From positions 39,606-103,605 of the forward strand of contig NZ_PCOU01000020.1 in NCBI RefSeq assembly GCF_002979455.1: 64,000 nucleotides of DNA. The letters run 5' to 3'. Made by a program: the position numbers and the translations under genes. This stretch comes from Chryseobacterium sp. MYb7. Its GTDB lineage: Bacteria > Bacteroidota > Bacteroidia > Flavobacteriales > Weeksellaceae. Under the pieces are notes generated by a model, which worked only from the letters and a program-made list of their open reading frames with translations, searched no databases and was not told the origin of the DNA. Positions 34,087 through 43,161 of this stretch are shown here, piece by piece. Numbering within the stretch: position 1 is the first letter of the stretch; every line of letters starts with the position of its first letter.

Positions 34087-36066
34087 TTATCGTTTGATGC
34101 TTTGCTCTCTTACATTGGCTTTATCATGTTCTCTCTCATCTTCCAAACCCTGTAAAGGTTTGTTGGTATTTATCCTGTTCATATCCATATCATATAGGTT
34201 CAGGTTTTTATATTGGGGGTTGAGAACTGCTTTTCCTTCTATAAACCCGTCATCCAGTTCAAATTTCACCTTAACCACGTTTCCTTTTTCCAAAGATTTT
34301 ATCGTATTCTCCTTATATTCAGGCTTATCAAAGACCAAATTGGATTTTTCTACAATTTCTGCGGTATCAATACCATAGTTTTTATAAAAATTCTGGAAAT
34401 TATAATTGCCTTTTTCTGTTTTAGGCTCTTTAAAATCAAGCTTAACAAAGGCAGGTTCCACCTGGTCTGTTTTCGGATTGTGAAATTCTATTTTCACGGA
34501 ACGCCCTTCCAGAAGATTAACGGCCTCTTTAGCAGTAAAGGTGTTTTCTTTGCTCACATAAAAATTGTGGGAAAAACTTTCATCTTTTTCATTTTTCAGC
34601 GTTGCCAGGTAAGAATTAAAGAAAACACCTCCATTTTCGCTTTTATTGAATTTCAAAACAAAGTCTACGGTATTTCCGGGCAGTGCCTTATCTGAGACTG
34701 CCTTGATTTCAAACTGCTGTTTGGGAGACTCAATACCTTTTTCCAAATCTTCGTGAAGTGTTGAATCTTCGCCAAAGCCAAGGTATTTTAACTGGTCTTT
34801 TAGGTATTGAACCTGATCGAATTCTTTTGTTGTTTCCATAATGTTGGGATTTTGATTGTTATTAATTGATTTATGATGAATCAGGGCCAGAAGTCTTTTT
34901 ATTTCACTACTGGTAAAAGACATAGCAATGATATCATCGTTCACTTGTTCTATTTTATACTGTTCTTTCTTTAGCTTTAATAGATTTTCTAATTCGCCAT
35001 CGGACAGATTCATTAATTCACTGTTGCTATATCCCTCGATGCTAGTTTCCACATGGGGATTATTTTTCCCTATTTGAGGGGCTTCATAGGTTTTCCTTTC
35101 ATTATTAGCCTGATCTGCATTAATGGCTTTAATGGTAGCTTTAGTTTCAGCAGAAAACTGATTAGACAGGTCATGCACTAAGACTTTGAATGCATCCGGT
35201 GCGCTTTCGACATTGGATTCATGGACCATATGAATATCAAAATTGTATCTGTCAAAAACTGAATAAGCATTTTCTAAAAAAAGGTTATATTTTTCTATCT
35301 TTATCTTATAGGATTCCTTTGCTTTCTCATAAAAAGATTCTCCCCTATCATAAGAATCATCCATGAAGTCGTAAAAATCAGGCTGTAGTGGCGGTTCTGT
35401 AAAAATGTATGTCAGAACTTCCTTCTTTAACGGTTCATCTCCATTTTGAAGAAATAATGCCAGTTCCAACGTCTTAATAGATTTCGGATGGGTAAAATCA
35501 AACATACTTTCCTGCTCTTTTTCATAATATTGAGTAAGCATATCCTTGAGTTCATCAAGCTTCAATTCCCTGTTCTCTGCAATACCTGAATTCTCGGTTA
35601 CTGGTTCTCTACTTTCAGGATAAGAAGCATTAATTTCATTTTTAGAACTTTTATACTCAAGAATTTTTAAAAACTTGATTTCTTTTGCCGTAAAGACTCT
35701 TTCACCATCCTGAAAAAAATGTTCAGGTGATGTATTTTCTTTTTCTTTTACAAAATCTTTATAAGCCCGGGTTAGAGGAGTAATATTCTTATCATACCAG
35801 CTTAGATCATTTGTTGTTCGCATAATGCCTGGATCTTGATTGTTAGTAATATGGTCTTGTAATTGTTTCCCTAAATTGATGGGTCGTAAATCAAATGGTT
35901 CTGCATCCAGTCCATAATCAAACGTATAGCCGATAGCTTCGCATTCTTTCTGGAAAATCTCACAATCATTATAATCAAGTCCCCGGTACGCCGCTTTTTC
36001 CTGCCATTTATCACAGACCGTCTTCAATTCCTCCGGAAGTAGGCTGTAATCTTCAAATAAATCCAT
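34087..36066 (-). CDS. ICE accessory protein built from three start-like segments
   Basis: 659 residues. Segment 1 (~1-83) is DLFEDYSLLPEELKTVCDKW...GYTFDYGLDAEPFDLRP, a small domain common in Bacteroidetes elements. Segment 2 (~84-412) starts MRTTNDLSWYDKNITPLTRA. Segment 3 (~413-659) starts METTKEFDQVQYLKDQLKYL and ends with the charged KQFEIKAV...EGKAVLNPQYKN region seen in DUF4099/DUF3945-type proteins. Segments 2 and 3 are each preceded by nearly the same 40-nt sequence, which encodes N(N)Q(D/N)P(G/N)IM. Such sequence resembles a leader plus start codon, so the gene may be a fusion of formerly separate cistrons, or use internal starts. The function is unknown; these proteins accompany conjugative elements. 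Confidence 0.65.
   Translation of the reverse strand: MDLFEDYSLLPEELKTVCDKWQEKAAYRGLDYNDCEIFQKECEAIGYTFDYGLDAEPFDLRPINLGKQLQDHITNNQDPGIMRTTNDLSWYDKNITPLTRAYKDFVKEKENTSPEHFFQDGERVFTAKEIKFLKILEYKSSKNEINASYPESREPVTENSGIAENRELKLDELKDMLTQYYEKEQESMFDFTHPKSIKTLELALFLQNGDEPLKKEVLTYIFTEPPLQPDFYDFMDDSYDRGESFYEKAKESYKIKIEKYNLFLENAYSVFDRYNFDIHMVHESNVESAPDAFKVLVHDLSNQFSAETKATIKAINADQANNERKTYEAPQIGKNNPHVETSIEGYSNSELMNLSDGELENLLKLKKEQYKIEQVNDDIIAMSFTSSEIKRLLALIHHKSINNNQNPNIMETTKEFDQVQYLKDQLKYLGFGEDSTLHEDLEKGIESPKQQFEIKAVSDKALPGNTVDFVLKFNKSENGGVFFNSYLATLKNEKDESFSHNFYVSKENTFTAKEAVNLLEGRSVKIEFHNPKTDQVEPAFVKLDFKEPKTEKGNYNFQNFYKNYGIDTAEIVEKSNLVFDKPEYKENTIKSLEKGNVVKVKFELDDGFIEGKAVLNPQYKNLNLYDMDMNRINTNKPLQGLEDEREHDKANVREQSIKR
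34827..34866 (-). repeat. Internal 40-bp repeat, copy 2 (before segment 3)
   Basis: Runs TTGTTGTTTCCATAATG... and matches 35811-35850 at 34 of 40 positions without gaps. On the coding strand it ends in ATTATGGAAACAACAA, that is, an in-frame ATG followed by Glu-Thr-Thr. Confidence 0.7.
35811..35850 (-). repeat. Internal 40-bp repeat, copy 1 (before segment 2)
   Basis: Partner of 34827-34866. The shared parts are TTGTTGTT, CATAATG, GGAT and TTGATTGTTA in the same order and spacing. On the coding strand it ends in ATTATGCGAACAACAA (Met-Arg-Thr-Thr). Confidence 0.7.
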
Positions 36067-36130
36067 TTTAAAATTTTATTTTGAGATTTTTATATATTCT
36101 GAAACAGTTTATTAGAGGTATCAATAAGAT

Positions 36131-36835
36131 TTATCTTCTAAACCTTCGCTTTTCTTCTTGCTCCTGCTCCTCTTCTTCTCTCATCTGATTCGCATCTTGA
36201 TAAAGATCCGGGTCGTTTACATTCAAACTGATATCAGATTTTTCTTTTTGATTAAGATTTTGCTGGGCAAGAATTCCATCAACTGTACTAATCTCTTTGG
36301 AGATAATATTCAAATCATTAGTAATTTCTTTAGCGATCTCAGGCGGAAGTTCCGCTTCCAATTTATCGAGGATAAATGCCTTAAACTTTAGTAATTCAAA
36401 TTTATATCGCGCGGTTTCAGTTGCATCTCTTAGATCAGCAATAATAGCAGTCAATTCCGTTGTATGCCTGATGAAATCAAACTCTGCTACTATGCCGGTG
36501 TCCTTATCGAAAATAAAGGCTTTCTTTTCCAGTGCCGGAACCTCCGGTGGCAATTTATTAGAGAGTTCCTTTATGTCAGAATATTCGATTCTCTTTTCAC
36601 TGTTTTTAAGGATTTCCGAGATGCTTTTATCTCTTTCCAAAAAAATTACTTTTAGTCTGGTATTATCATCCGTGAGCTGAAAAGTTGCCCTTTTTGTATC
36701 GTTGTCAGCGACAATAGTGTATCCTTGTAAGAATTTCTGAATATCTTCTGCGCTTAGTTTTTTGGAAAATGTATGATCTTCATTAATAATTCCATATTTT
36801 TTCAGTTCGTCTGTGGGTAAATTGCTGTTTTTCAT
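36131..36835 (-). CDS. ICE-associated cytosolic protein of unknown function
   Basis: 234 residues, no signal or membrane segment. The N-terminal half (LKKYGIINEDHTFSKKLSAEDIQKFLQGY) resembles the recurring 'sees incoming DNA' accessory proteins of Bacteroidetes conjugative elements (DUF3945-like), but the match is by eye only. The C-terminus is a highly charged tail (MREEEEQEQEEKRRFRR). It lies between the M23 peptidase and the three-segment protein in the transfer operon, with gaps of 11 and 64 bp. Confidence 0.6.
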   Translation of the reverse strand: MKNSNLPTDELKKYGIINEDHTFSKKLSAEDIQKFLQGYTIVADNDTKRATFQLTDDNTRLKVIFLERDKSISEILKNSEKRIEYSDIKELSNKLPPEVPALEKKAFIFDKDTGIVAEFDFIRHTTELTAIIADLRDATETARYKFELLKFKAFILDKLEAELPPEIAKEITNDLNIISKEISTVDGILAQQNLNQKEKSDISLNVNDPDLYQDANQMREEEEQEQEEKRRFRR

Positions 36836-36846
36836 TGTTAATGTAT

Positions 36847-37728
36847 TTAGTAGGGGTTGTATGTTGCTGTCTTAGTATTATGATAGGTTTCCATGAGATG
36901 AGTGGCTTTTATTAAATCATTTAAAAAATGAGCGGGGTTAATGCTTTGTCCGAATTCTTTCACCGAAAAATGCAGGTGAGGCCCTGTAGAATTCCCGGTA
37001 TTCCCGCTTCTTCCCAAGATAAATCCGGCTTTCACGAACTCTCCGGTCCGATAATAAATCTCTGAAAGATGGAGGTAGCTTGTCTCAAATCGGCCATAGT
37101 GGAGGATCTTGATATAATTGCCTCCGGTCGCTGACCGGCCCACTGCCGTTACTACTCCGTCCATGACTGCATATACATTTTCATAATATGCTTTCAGGTC
37201 AATACCATTGTGCATTTTCCGGTTTCCGGAAATGGGATGAACCCGTGTCCCATAAGAAGAAGTGATCGCCATCTTACCCGCCAAAGGCATTACAACTTTT
37301 GATAAAGATTCTTTAGGCTCCTCCACAAAGTCATATAAAGCCGGGGAACTTTGATTTTCTAAAAGATCCATTTGTTGTTCGGCTCTACGCTTGGTGGCCA
37401 ATAGCAAAGAATCTTTCATTTTTTGAAAGCTCTCTTTTCCAGAATTATTGGTATGCTTGTACTTTTTTAACAGTATTTTTAAAGAATCCAATTCATTTTT
37501 TAAATCCGACCTTGTTGTCGTATTGAATATTTTTTTCCAGAAATTTTTCCCATTTTTGGGATCAATAGGTTTCTCTTCTTTTGTAAATTCAACACGGGAT
37601 TGACTTTCAGGCTTTTGAGGCTGTGCAGGCATTATGGTATTGAATTGGGCAAACGTAAAACTGTTTACCAACAGAAGCATGAAGACCACCATCTTGTAAA
37701 TTCGGTTGCTAATTATTTTACTCTTCAT
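36847..37728 (-). CDS. M23-family metallopeptidase of the transfer operon
   Basis: 293 residues. Signal peptide about 1-28 (VVFMLLLVNSFTFAQ), then a charged coiled linker (70-125) and a C-terminal M23 (LytM) domain with complete zinc site: His173 and Asp177 in HNGIDLKAYY, then His251-x-His253 in GPHLHF. The conserved GTRVHPISGN and SGNTGNSTG loops are present. It should cleave peptidoglycan cross-bridges. In a conjugation operon this would open the wall for the T4SS channel, replacing the lytic transglycosylase of other systems. The coupling protein ends 4 bp upstream. Confidence 0.85.
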   Translation of the reverse strand: MKSKIISNRIYKMVVFMLLLVNSFTFAQFNTIMPAQPQKPESQSRVEFTKEEKPIDPKNGKNFWKKIFNTTTRSDLKNELDSLKILLKKYKHTNNSGKESFQKMKDSLLLATKRRAEQQMDLLENQSSPALYDFVEEPKESLSKVVMPLAGKMAITSSYGTRVHPISGNRKMHNGIDLKAYYENVYAVMDGVVTAVGRSATGGNYIKILHYGRFETSYLHLSEIYYRTGEFVKAGFILGRSGNTGNSTGPHLHFSVKEFGQSINPAHFLNDLIKATHLMETYHNTKTATYNPY

Positions 37729-37732
37729 ATGA

Positions 37733-39304
37733 TTATGCTTTTACTGATTCTCTGACAATTAATTCTACTTCCTTATTGATTTTCCTGAAGTTGGTCATTA
37801 AGACTTCTTCTTTGCGGTTAACTCCTGCCCTATCCACAAAGGAGTAATAGGAAGGCATGGGCGGAAGTTCCGCTTCCTCTTTTTTAATACTTTTCATATC
37901 CAGGTTTATTTTACCGTTCACAGCAGAGGTTTTGTATTCTTCGGTATCATTTTCTTCTCCCTGGGCGATCATCCCCACCATTTCTCCGGTTTTAAGTGCC
38001 GCGATTTTTCCGGCAGGAATCATATGGTCCATTTTCTCATTGATACTGGTGGTCGTACCTTGCTGGGAGATGGATTGGGAATACGACTTCTGCTTTATTT
38101 TTCCAAATAATTTTTCGAGCCAATCCAAGGTATTCTTATCCCTTGCAGAGCCAGACAGGATATTTCCGACAATGGCAGAAATGGTATCTGCAACTTCTTT
38201 CTTATAAAACTGGCGAAGCTGTGGAAGCTCCTGAAGTCCTAACATTACGGCAACCCTGTTGCTTCTTGCCGTAGCCACCACATTATCAATTTTATGGATG
38301 TAAATCGTAGGAAATTCATCGGCAATGATTCCTCCAGGGAAGTTGCCTTTTGAATTGATCAATCTTAAAGTCCTATTAAGCACCGAAGAATACAAAGCAG
38401 AGTTGATGTCCTGAGTTCCGGGATCGGATGCTAAAATAACAATGGAAGGATTGTTCTGGTCTGTTATTTTGAGTTCCACTTCATCCCCCGAAAACACCCA
38501 AAAGCTTTCTTTGGTAGCCAGCCGCGACAGGAAAATTTTCAATGTTCCGACCTGCCCTTCTAATTGATCAAAAGCTTTGTTATCATAGGCGGATTTAAAA
38601 GGCGATAATAAAGAATACAATTCTTCATGTCCAAAAAGGGTATCAAAAATTTCCTTGTAGCTTCGGTTCATAAAGGAAAGGATGTGAGGCAGATCCGAGT
38701 ACTTTCCGTTTTCGTGGGTTGCAAAAAAATAAATGCAGGATGAAAGGAAATTGATCGCTGATTGGGTGAAGAACTGGTCAGCCCCACCTCCGGAACTGGT
38801 ACTGCCTTTTTGTAAAGAAGACACCATAGCCTCAGCCATTTCCTGTGCTTCTGCTAATGTCTGCACATATTTTTTGGCGAACGGGTTCACCCTTTTGGAT
38901 TTCTCAACTTCATTGAGGTTAATAACATAAAAATTGTAATTATAACCTGATTCCTTACTTTTTTTGAATAAATAGTGGTAATAAGCGATCTGCGCCAGGT
39001 CGGGAAACTTAAAATCGTAAATTATCAGACAAAATCCTTTAGCTATCATCTGCCTGATCGCGGGATTGATCACTCCAAAAGATTTACCGGAACCTGGCAC
39101 ACCAATCACCATCGTCCCCCGGAAAGGATTAATATTCATCCAGCCTTTATTGCTTTTCCCTTTATACCGGAATAAATAAGGAATATTAATCATCATGTCG
39201 GATTCTACTAATTCCTGGTTCTGGTCAAAAGATTCTTCCTCGACATTCCATCGGTCTTTTCCCATTTTCTGCTGCATCAGCTTAGAAATGCTGTCAGCTC
39301 CCAT
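37733..39304 (-). CDS. Type IV coupling protein, ATPase part (separated from its membrane part by a stop codon)
   Basis: 523 residues. Walker A GVPGSGKSFG (68-77), a CLIIYDFKFPDLAQIAYY strand, Walker B IIADEFPTIYI, and the switch region RSNRVAVMLGLQELPQL are those of VirD4/TraG-type coupling proteins, which bring the relaxosome to the T4SS. The usual N-terminal transmembrane region is missing from this frame. It is present immediately upstream in the same frame (39320-39721), separated by one TGA and five codons. No strong ribosome binding site precedes the ATG at 39304. The stop falls inside what should be the last membrane helix. Together the two parts make about 662 residues, the expected size of a Bacteroidetes coupling protein. 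Confidence 0.85.
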   Translation of the reverse strand: MGADSISKLMQQKMGKDRWNVEEESFDQNQELVESDMMINIPYLFRYKGKSNKGWMNINPFRGTMVIGVPGSGKSFGVINPAIRQMIAKGFCLIIYDFKFPDLAQIAYYHYLFKKSKESGYNYNFYVINLNEVEKSKRVNPFAKKYVQTLAEAQEMAEAMVSSLQKGSTSSGGGADQFFTQSAINFLSSCIYFFATHENGKYSDLPHILSFMNRSYKEIFDTLFGHEELYSLLSPFKSAYDNKAFDQLEGQVGTLKIFLSRLATKESFWVFSGDEVELKITDQNNPSIVILASDPGTQDINSALYSSVLNRTLRLINSKGNFPGGIIADEFPTIYIHKIDNVVATARSNRVAVMLGLQELPQLRQFYKKEVADTISAIVGNILSGSARDKNTLDWLEKLFGKIKQKSYSQSISQQGTTTSINEKMDHMIPAGKIAALKTGEMVGMIAQGEENDTEEYKTSAVNGKINLDMKSIKKEEAELPPMPSYYSFVDRAGVNRKEEVLMTNFRKINKEVELIVRESVKA

Positions 39305-39319
39305 TTGAAGAACAACCGC

Positions 39320-39721
39320 TCACAAAAACGATAAAAAAGCATACACAACCTGGTAAAGACTCATTCCGGGAAATATTTTAGGAAGTGAAGGATTTCCGGC
39401 TTCACGCTCCCAAACCAGAGAGGAAAACATCATCAGGAGTCCCAATACCATAGGAACTACTATTTCCATAGCAATATTAAGGTCTTTCTTTTTCTTAGCT
39501 TTTGTTCCTACAGCCACTAATCCTATCAATAAAAGGGTCGCCAGTTTAGCATTGACAGGAGGATAAATGAAACTCATTCTGGAAAAATTCTTCAATAAGT
39601 TGGAAACCACCGGAATATTGGCATGCAGATAAAATAGTGAAGCACAATCCAGCGCTACCACGGCATATACCGCCTTCTGAAGGAAGCCGTAAATCCTGAT
39701 CTGATGTTGTTGTTCTTGCAT
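39320..39721 (-). CDS. Coupling protein, N-terminal membrane part ending at an in-frame TGA
   Basis: 133 residues. It has at least three membrane helices: about 12-30 (YAVVALDCASLFYLHA), 57-72 (AKLATLLLIGLVAVGT, followed by KAKKKK) and 83-103 (EIVVPMVLGLLMMFSSLVW). A fourth starts at YQVVYAFLSFL and stops at TGA (39322-39320). This is the N-terminal domain normally fused to the ATPase of Bacteroidetes coupling proteins (YWFCY-type). After the TGA the frame continues with AVVLQ and then Met-Gly-Ala of the ATPase part. It may be a nonsense mutation, a read-through site, a natural split or a sequencing error. Confidence 0.75.
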   Translation of the reverse strand: MQEQQHQIRIYGFLQKAVYAVVALDCASLFYLHANIPVVSNLLKNFSRMSFIYPPVNAKLATLLLIGLVAVGTKAKKKKDLNIAMEIVVPMVLGLLMMFSSLVWEREAGNPSLPKIFPGMSLYQVVYAFLSFL

Positions 39722-40008
39722 TAGGAAAAATTTTCAAAGTATTCATTCAGTAGTTTGTGTTCCTCCAGCAGATTCTTGTGCAGTTTCTGTTGCTGTTGCT
39801 GTAATTTTTCATGATCTTCCTGTATTTTAACAAGATTGGCATTTAGCAGATTCAATTGATCAATTAATTGACGTCCTCTTTTTTCAACCTTTTCTAAAAT
39901 ATATGATCGGTTTACCTCTTCAGCTATTTTCTCATACCAATTTTTAAGGATGAGCAGCTGCTCATAGTCCTGTATAAGTTGTTTTCGCTTTTTTTCAAAA
40001 ATGATCAT
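39721..40008 (-). CDS. Coiled-coil protein between TraN and the coupling protein
   Basis: 95 residues, almost entirely helical with heptad-like leucines (LIDQLNLLNANLVKIQ, LQQQQQKLHKNLLEEHKLL). There is no signal or membrane segment. It abuts the coupling-protein membrane part (one base shared) and so is probably translated with it. A scaffold or adaptor at the coupling protein is plausible; the family is not recognised. Confidence 0.6.
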   Translation of the reverse strand: MIIFEKKRKQLIQDYEQLLILKNWYEKIAEEVNRSYILEKVEKRGRQLIDQLNLLNANLVKIQEDHEKLQQQQQKLHKNLLEEHKLLNEYFENFS

Positions 40009-40096
40009 ACCATACAGTAGCAGATCATTGCTAGGATGATTAAGTTTAACTCCATTGTAATTATGGTTATTTTAAAAATTGGAAGCGGAACTTCCG

Positions 40097-40969
40097 CTAA
40101 AAAGTATCGGCTTTTAAAATGTCCGAATAATTGATTCTCATTTCGATGGTTCTTCCCGAGAGCTGCTCTTCGATCAGGCGGATCATCATCACTTTAGAGT
40201 TCGGGTAAGTGAATTTTTTGAACACATAGATATTCCGGAAATTCTTCCTGAAATGCTTCTGAGGGTTGAGCTGGAATAATGGGGTCATCTCGATACTTTG
40301 GTTGTTGGTCGCCTTATGGATTCTTTTATCCTCTACAGAGAATTTCAAAGCTTCGATATCATAACTTAAGTTGGAATTATTTTTAAAGGTCATATCCAGG
40401 AATATATAGTCACTGATGACATAGACATTATTGAGCTGAACACTGAGTCCCAGATTTTTCTCTTCCCGAATCGGATTTTTTTCTGATTTTTTCTGAATAA
40501 TGTCCATCGCAAATTTTCTCAGCTCAAGGTTTGAGAAAGCCATTGTATCAAACTCGATGGGCTGCATTTCCTCCGGCTGGATATGGATATTGGTAACGAT
40601 ATTCAGGTTTTCAGGAGTTCGGTAAATAGCTTTATACTGGGCTATAAAGGATTGCCCCACCACCGTGATAACGCCGATTTGATCCCCGTTAGAATAATAC
40701 AGAACAGGATTTTTGGTTTTTTCTTTTTCGGTACCTTCGGGCTTATCGGCAATTTTAACACGAGCAATCTGGGTCGAAGGTAAATCTCCAGTGAGCTGCT
40801 GAGTGGAGAGATCCACATATTGGATGGGTTCCGGAGAAATAATATGAAGACTGATACCTCCGGTAATTTCGAGTTCCGGTAAATCCGAAATGAGCTGTTC
40901 TTTAGTGGCTGTTTGTGCAGTAAAAAGTTGAGCCGTGAAAATCAGTAATGTGTACATTATAGCTTTCAT
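40097..40969 (-). CDS. traN: Conjugative transfer protein TraN (VirB9-like)
   Basis: 290 residues with a signal peptide (ILLIFTAQLFTAQ, cut near 20). Features in order: ITGGISLHIISPEPIQYVDLST, VLYYSNGDQIGVITVVGQSFIAQYKAIY, and a C-terminal beta domain with FKNNSNLSYDIEALKF and RLIEEQLSGRTIEMRI. This is the TraN family of Bacteroidetes elements, the periplasmic and outer-membrane partner of TraM in the T4SS core, comparable to VirB9. It follows TraM by 4 bp. Confidence 0.85.
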   Translation of the reverse strand: MKAIMYTLLIFTAQLFTAQTATKEQLISDLPELEITGGISLHIISPEPIQYVDLSTQQLTGDLPSTQIARVKIADKPEGTEKEKTKNPVLYYSNGDQIGVITVVGQSFIAQYKAIYRTPENLNIVTNIHIQPEEMQPIEFDTMAFSNLELRKFAMDIIQKKSEKNPIREEKNLGLSVQLNNVYVISDYIFLDMTFKNNSNLSYDIEALKFSVEDKRIHKATNNQSIEMTPLFQLNPQKHFRKNFRNIYVFKKFTYPNSKVMMIRLIEEQLSGRTIEMRINYSDILKADTF

Positions 40970-40973
40970 TAGT

Positions 40974-42188
40974 TTATTTTTTTTGTTGGTTTTGTGAATC
41001 TTTCAATTGTTTTTCGTCAATCAGAAATACATAAGAGTTATATTTCAATTTGGCTTTGTTGGTTTTAATCAGGTTAGCAATGGACTTGGAAGTGGATGTA
41101 AACAGTTTAGAGCCAATACTGGTGAAAAATCCCTGTCCGCCCATATCCATCTGCGTTCCCTGTACGGAATTGCTCCCCATTTCCCGAATCATATCCCGGA
41201 AAACGCTCTCCGGTACATACAACCCTTTCATGCCGTCGACATCATAAACTGATAAGTTGACAGGGTAGATTTCTCCGTTGGTGAATACGGATACGATACT
41301 GAGATTAACCCTTTGCATCGCAAATCCTGAAATCTGCCCATAAAGTATGGAACCTTTGCTGAGCTTTTTGTTACCCACAAAAATGTCCTCCAATAATCTC
41401 AGCCGGATCCGACTCCCCAAATATCCCTTGTTGTTTTCATCGATAACTGCTTTGATAAAGCTGTTTTCATTTTCTTTGTAGAAAGCATTGAACTTGTTAT
41501 TGATGCCGGATTTACTGACATTGAAGGTAGAATTCAGAAATTCTTCCATTTTTTCCTTACTCATTTTCAGCTTTTCCTCTGCTGCCAGTTTACTTTGGTA
41601 TTCCGGGTCTCTTGCTTTTTCCAAAGAATCCATGACCAGCATCTGCTGTTTCAGGTATTTGACCGGATCGGGATTTTGTTGATGAGTTTGATGAGTTGCT
41701 TTTGAATGCTCTGAAGCATAGTCACCTTCCGGTCGTCCGTAAGATTTATCGTTCAGCATCCTGATAATTTCTGAAGACCTTTTGTAATCCCGGTCGTCAT
41801 TCTGTACTTTTTTAGGGTAATAGTAAGAAGATAAATTTCCTTTCGATTGATACTCGTTTTGCCTTCCGGACACCGCTTTGAGCGAATCTATTTTTCTCTT
41901 TTGAGCTAATGACAGCTGGTCTTCGTAGCTGAGCAAGCTGTCCTTTTCTTTGCCCAACCCCTCGAGCATCGTTCTGTTATCTTCTTTTTTGAAAAATGCA
42001 TCATAGGCATCATTTTTACTCATAATCGAATCCTGCGACTCACCAAGAGAAAGGGAGAGTTCTTTAGGCTTCTCTTTGGGTTGTTCTTCTTTGGCGAACT
42101 GGGTTCCTACATAGATAAAAAGCAGCAGGAACGGCAATGCCAGAAGTGGCAGGATGTATTTTTTCTGTTTGAAATCGAGTTTTTTCAT
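40974..42188 (-). CDS. traM: Conjugative transfer protein TraM (VirB10-like)
   Basis: 404 residues. One N-terminal membrane helix (ILPLLALPFLLLFIYVGTQF), a long charged periplasmic linker (40-215), and a C-terminal beta domain beginning around residue 245 (KAVIDENNKGYLGSRIRLRL). It continues SKGSILYGQISGFAMQRVNL and YDVDGMKGLYVPESVF, the TraM/VirB10-type barrel. It bridges the inner membrane and the outer-membrane ring. The start overlaps the end of TraL by 4 bp. Confidence 0.85.
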   Translation of the reverse strand: MKKLDFKQKKYILPLLALPFLLLFIYVGTQFAKEEQPKEKPKELSLSLGESQDSIMSKNDAYDAFFKKEDNRTMLEGLGKEKDSLLSYEDQLSLAQKRKIDSLKAVSGRQNEYQSKGNLSSYYYPKKVQNDDRDYKRSSEIIRMLNDKSYGRPEGDYASEHSKATHQTHQQNPDPVKYLKQQMLVMDSLEKARDPEYQSKLAAEEKLKMSKEKMEEFLNSTFNVSKSGINNKFNAFYKENENSFIKAVIDENNKGYLGSRIRLRLLEDIFVGNKKLSKGSILYGQISGFAMQRVNLSIVSVFTNGEIYPVNLSVYDVDGMKGLYVPESVFRDMIREMGSNSVQGTQMDMGGQGFFTSIGSKLFTSTSKSIANLIKTNKAKLKYNSYVFLIDEKQLKDSQNQQKK

Positions 42189-42535
42189 TGAGTTTTTAAT
42201 TTTTGAAATTGGTTAAACAAATATTCAATCCTCAGGCTGTCCCCTTTCTGTAATTGTTTCTGATCTCTTTTTACTTTCAAAGCCTCCAGCTCTTCTACAA
42301 TCTTTTTCATCTCTTTTTCGTTGTTTACTGCGGGGGTCTGTTCCATCTGGCTTTTGGAATAAAGGACAGGAGGTTTAATGGTAAATACTGTCTCGCTGGG
42401 AAAGAAAATTCCCTGTATCAGAGAACCTATAAATGACACTGACAAAAAAATCATCGAATACGTAAAAACCTTTTTAGGGTGATGGACGATCCATTGCAGG
42501 CATTTCTGTCCGGCTTGTTTAAATGAAGCATTCAT
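42185..42535 (-). CDS. TraL-like small membrane protein
   Basis: 116 residues starting at ATG 42535, which directly follows the TraK stop (42537); the longer frame from 42580 would overlap TraK by 44 bp. One membrane helix (KVFTYSMIFLSVSFIGSLIQG) is followed by a hydrophilic coiled C-terminus (EMKKIVEELEALKVKRDQ). Position between TraK and TraM and topology fit TraL (DUF3989-like) of Bacteroidetes conjugation operons. Sequence identity to TraL was not established. Confidence 0.65.
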   Translation of the reverse strand: MNASFKQAGQKCLQWIVHHPKKVFTYSMIFLSVSFIGSLIQGIFFPSETVFTIKPPVLYSKSQMEQTPAVNNEKEMKKIVEELEALKVKRDQKQLQKGDSLRIEYLFNQFQKLKTQ

Positions 42536-42536
42536 G

Positions 42537-43151
42537 TTAGTACGAATTTTTGGTTTGATTGGAAATTTCTTCATTATCAAGGATGCGCCAATTTTTAAGG
42601 ATCACCCCATGCGGGTTATTGGGACTGCGGATAATGTCTTCAAAAAAACCTTCGGTGATAAGCTTTCGGGTAATAACGGATGATTTTCTTGTAATCATCT
42701 GTTTTCCGAAAAAGACGAATTTCTTTTGTTCCATATCAAGCTTAACCGAATCGGTATGAATGCTTACCATCGAACTTGAAGCAATGATCTGGTTATAAAA
42801 GCCTTTTTCCCTGAGGTTGGTATATTCTTTCTTTCCGCTGTCATCGATGAGATACAATGATTTCTGGATATTATCCTTGATGTAGGTATCGTCAGGCGCC
42901 AATGTGAAAAATAACCGGTGAAAAAGCTCAATCTGGGCTTTGTATTCAACAGGTCTGTTAAGTAAAACATCGGTTTGCTTTGCCAGAACCGGCACACCGT
43001 TATCCAGAATGTAAATGGATCTTCTGGAATCTTCAATCATTTTATAGGCGAAGAAAAGTCCTGCAATGATAATGAAAACGGCAAAGGCAATGGCTGAAAG
43101 TGAAACTATCTTATTCACCTTGATTCTTTGTTCTATATTTTTGATAAGCAT
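42537..43151 (-). CDS. traK: Conjugative transfer protein TraK (VirB8-like)
   Basis: 204 residues using the ATG at 43151 (MLIKNIEQRIKVNKIVSLSA), which gives the family's usual length. The longer frame extends into the TraJ coding end. One membrane helix (AFAVFIIIAGLFFAYKM) and a periplasmic domain with ILDNGVPVLAKQTDVLLNRP, EYKAQIELFHRLFFTLAPDD and GFYNQIIASSSM are typical of TraK, the functional analogue of VirB8. Confidence 0.88.
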   Translation of the reverse strand: MLIKNIEQRIKVNKIVSLSAIAFAVFIIIAGLFFAYKMIEDSRRSIYILDNGVPVLAKQTDVLLNRPVEYKAQIELFHRLFFTLAPDDTYIKDNIQKSLYLIDDSGKKEYTNLREKGFYNQIIASSSMVSIHTDSVKLDMEQKKFVFFGKQMITRKSSVITRKLITEGFFEDIIRSPNNPHGVILKNWRILDNEEISNQTKNSY

Positions 43152-43161
43152 TTTTAATTTA

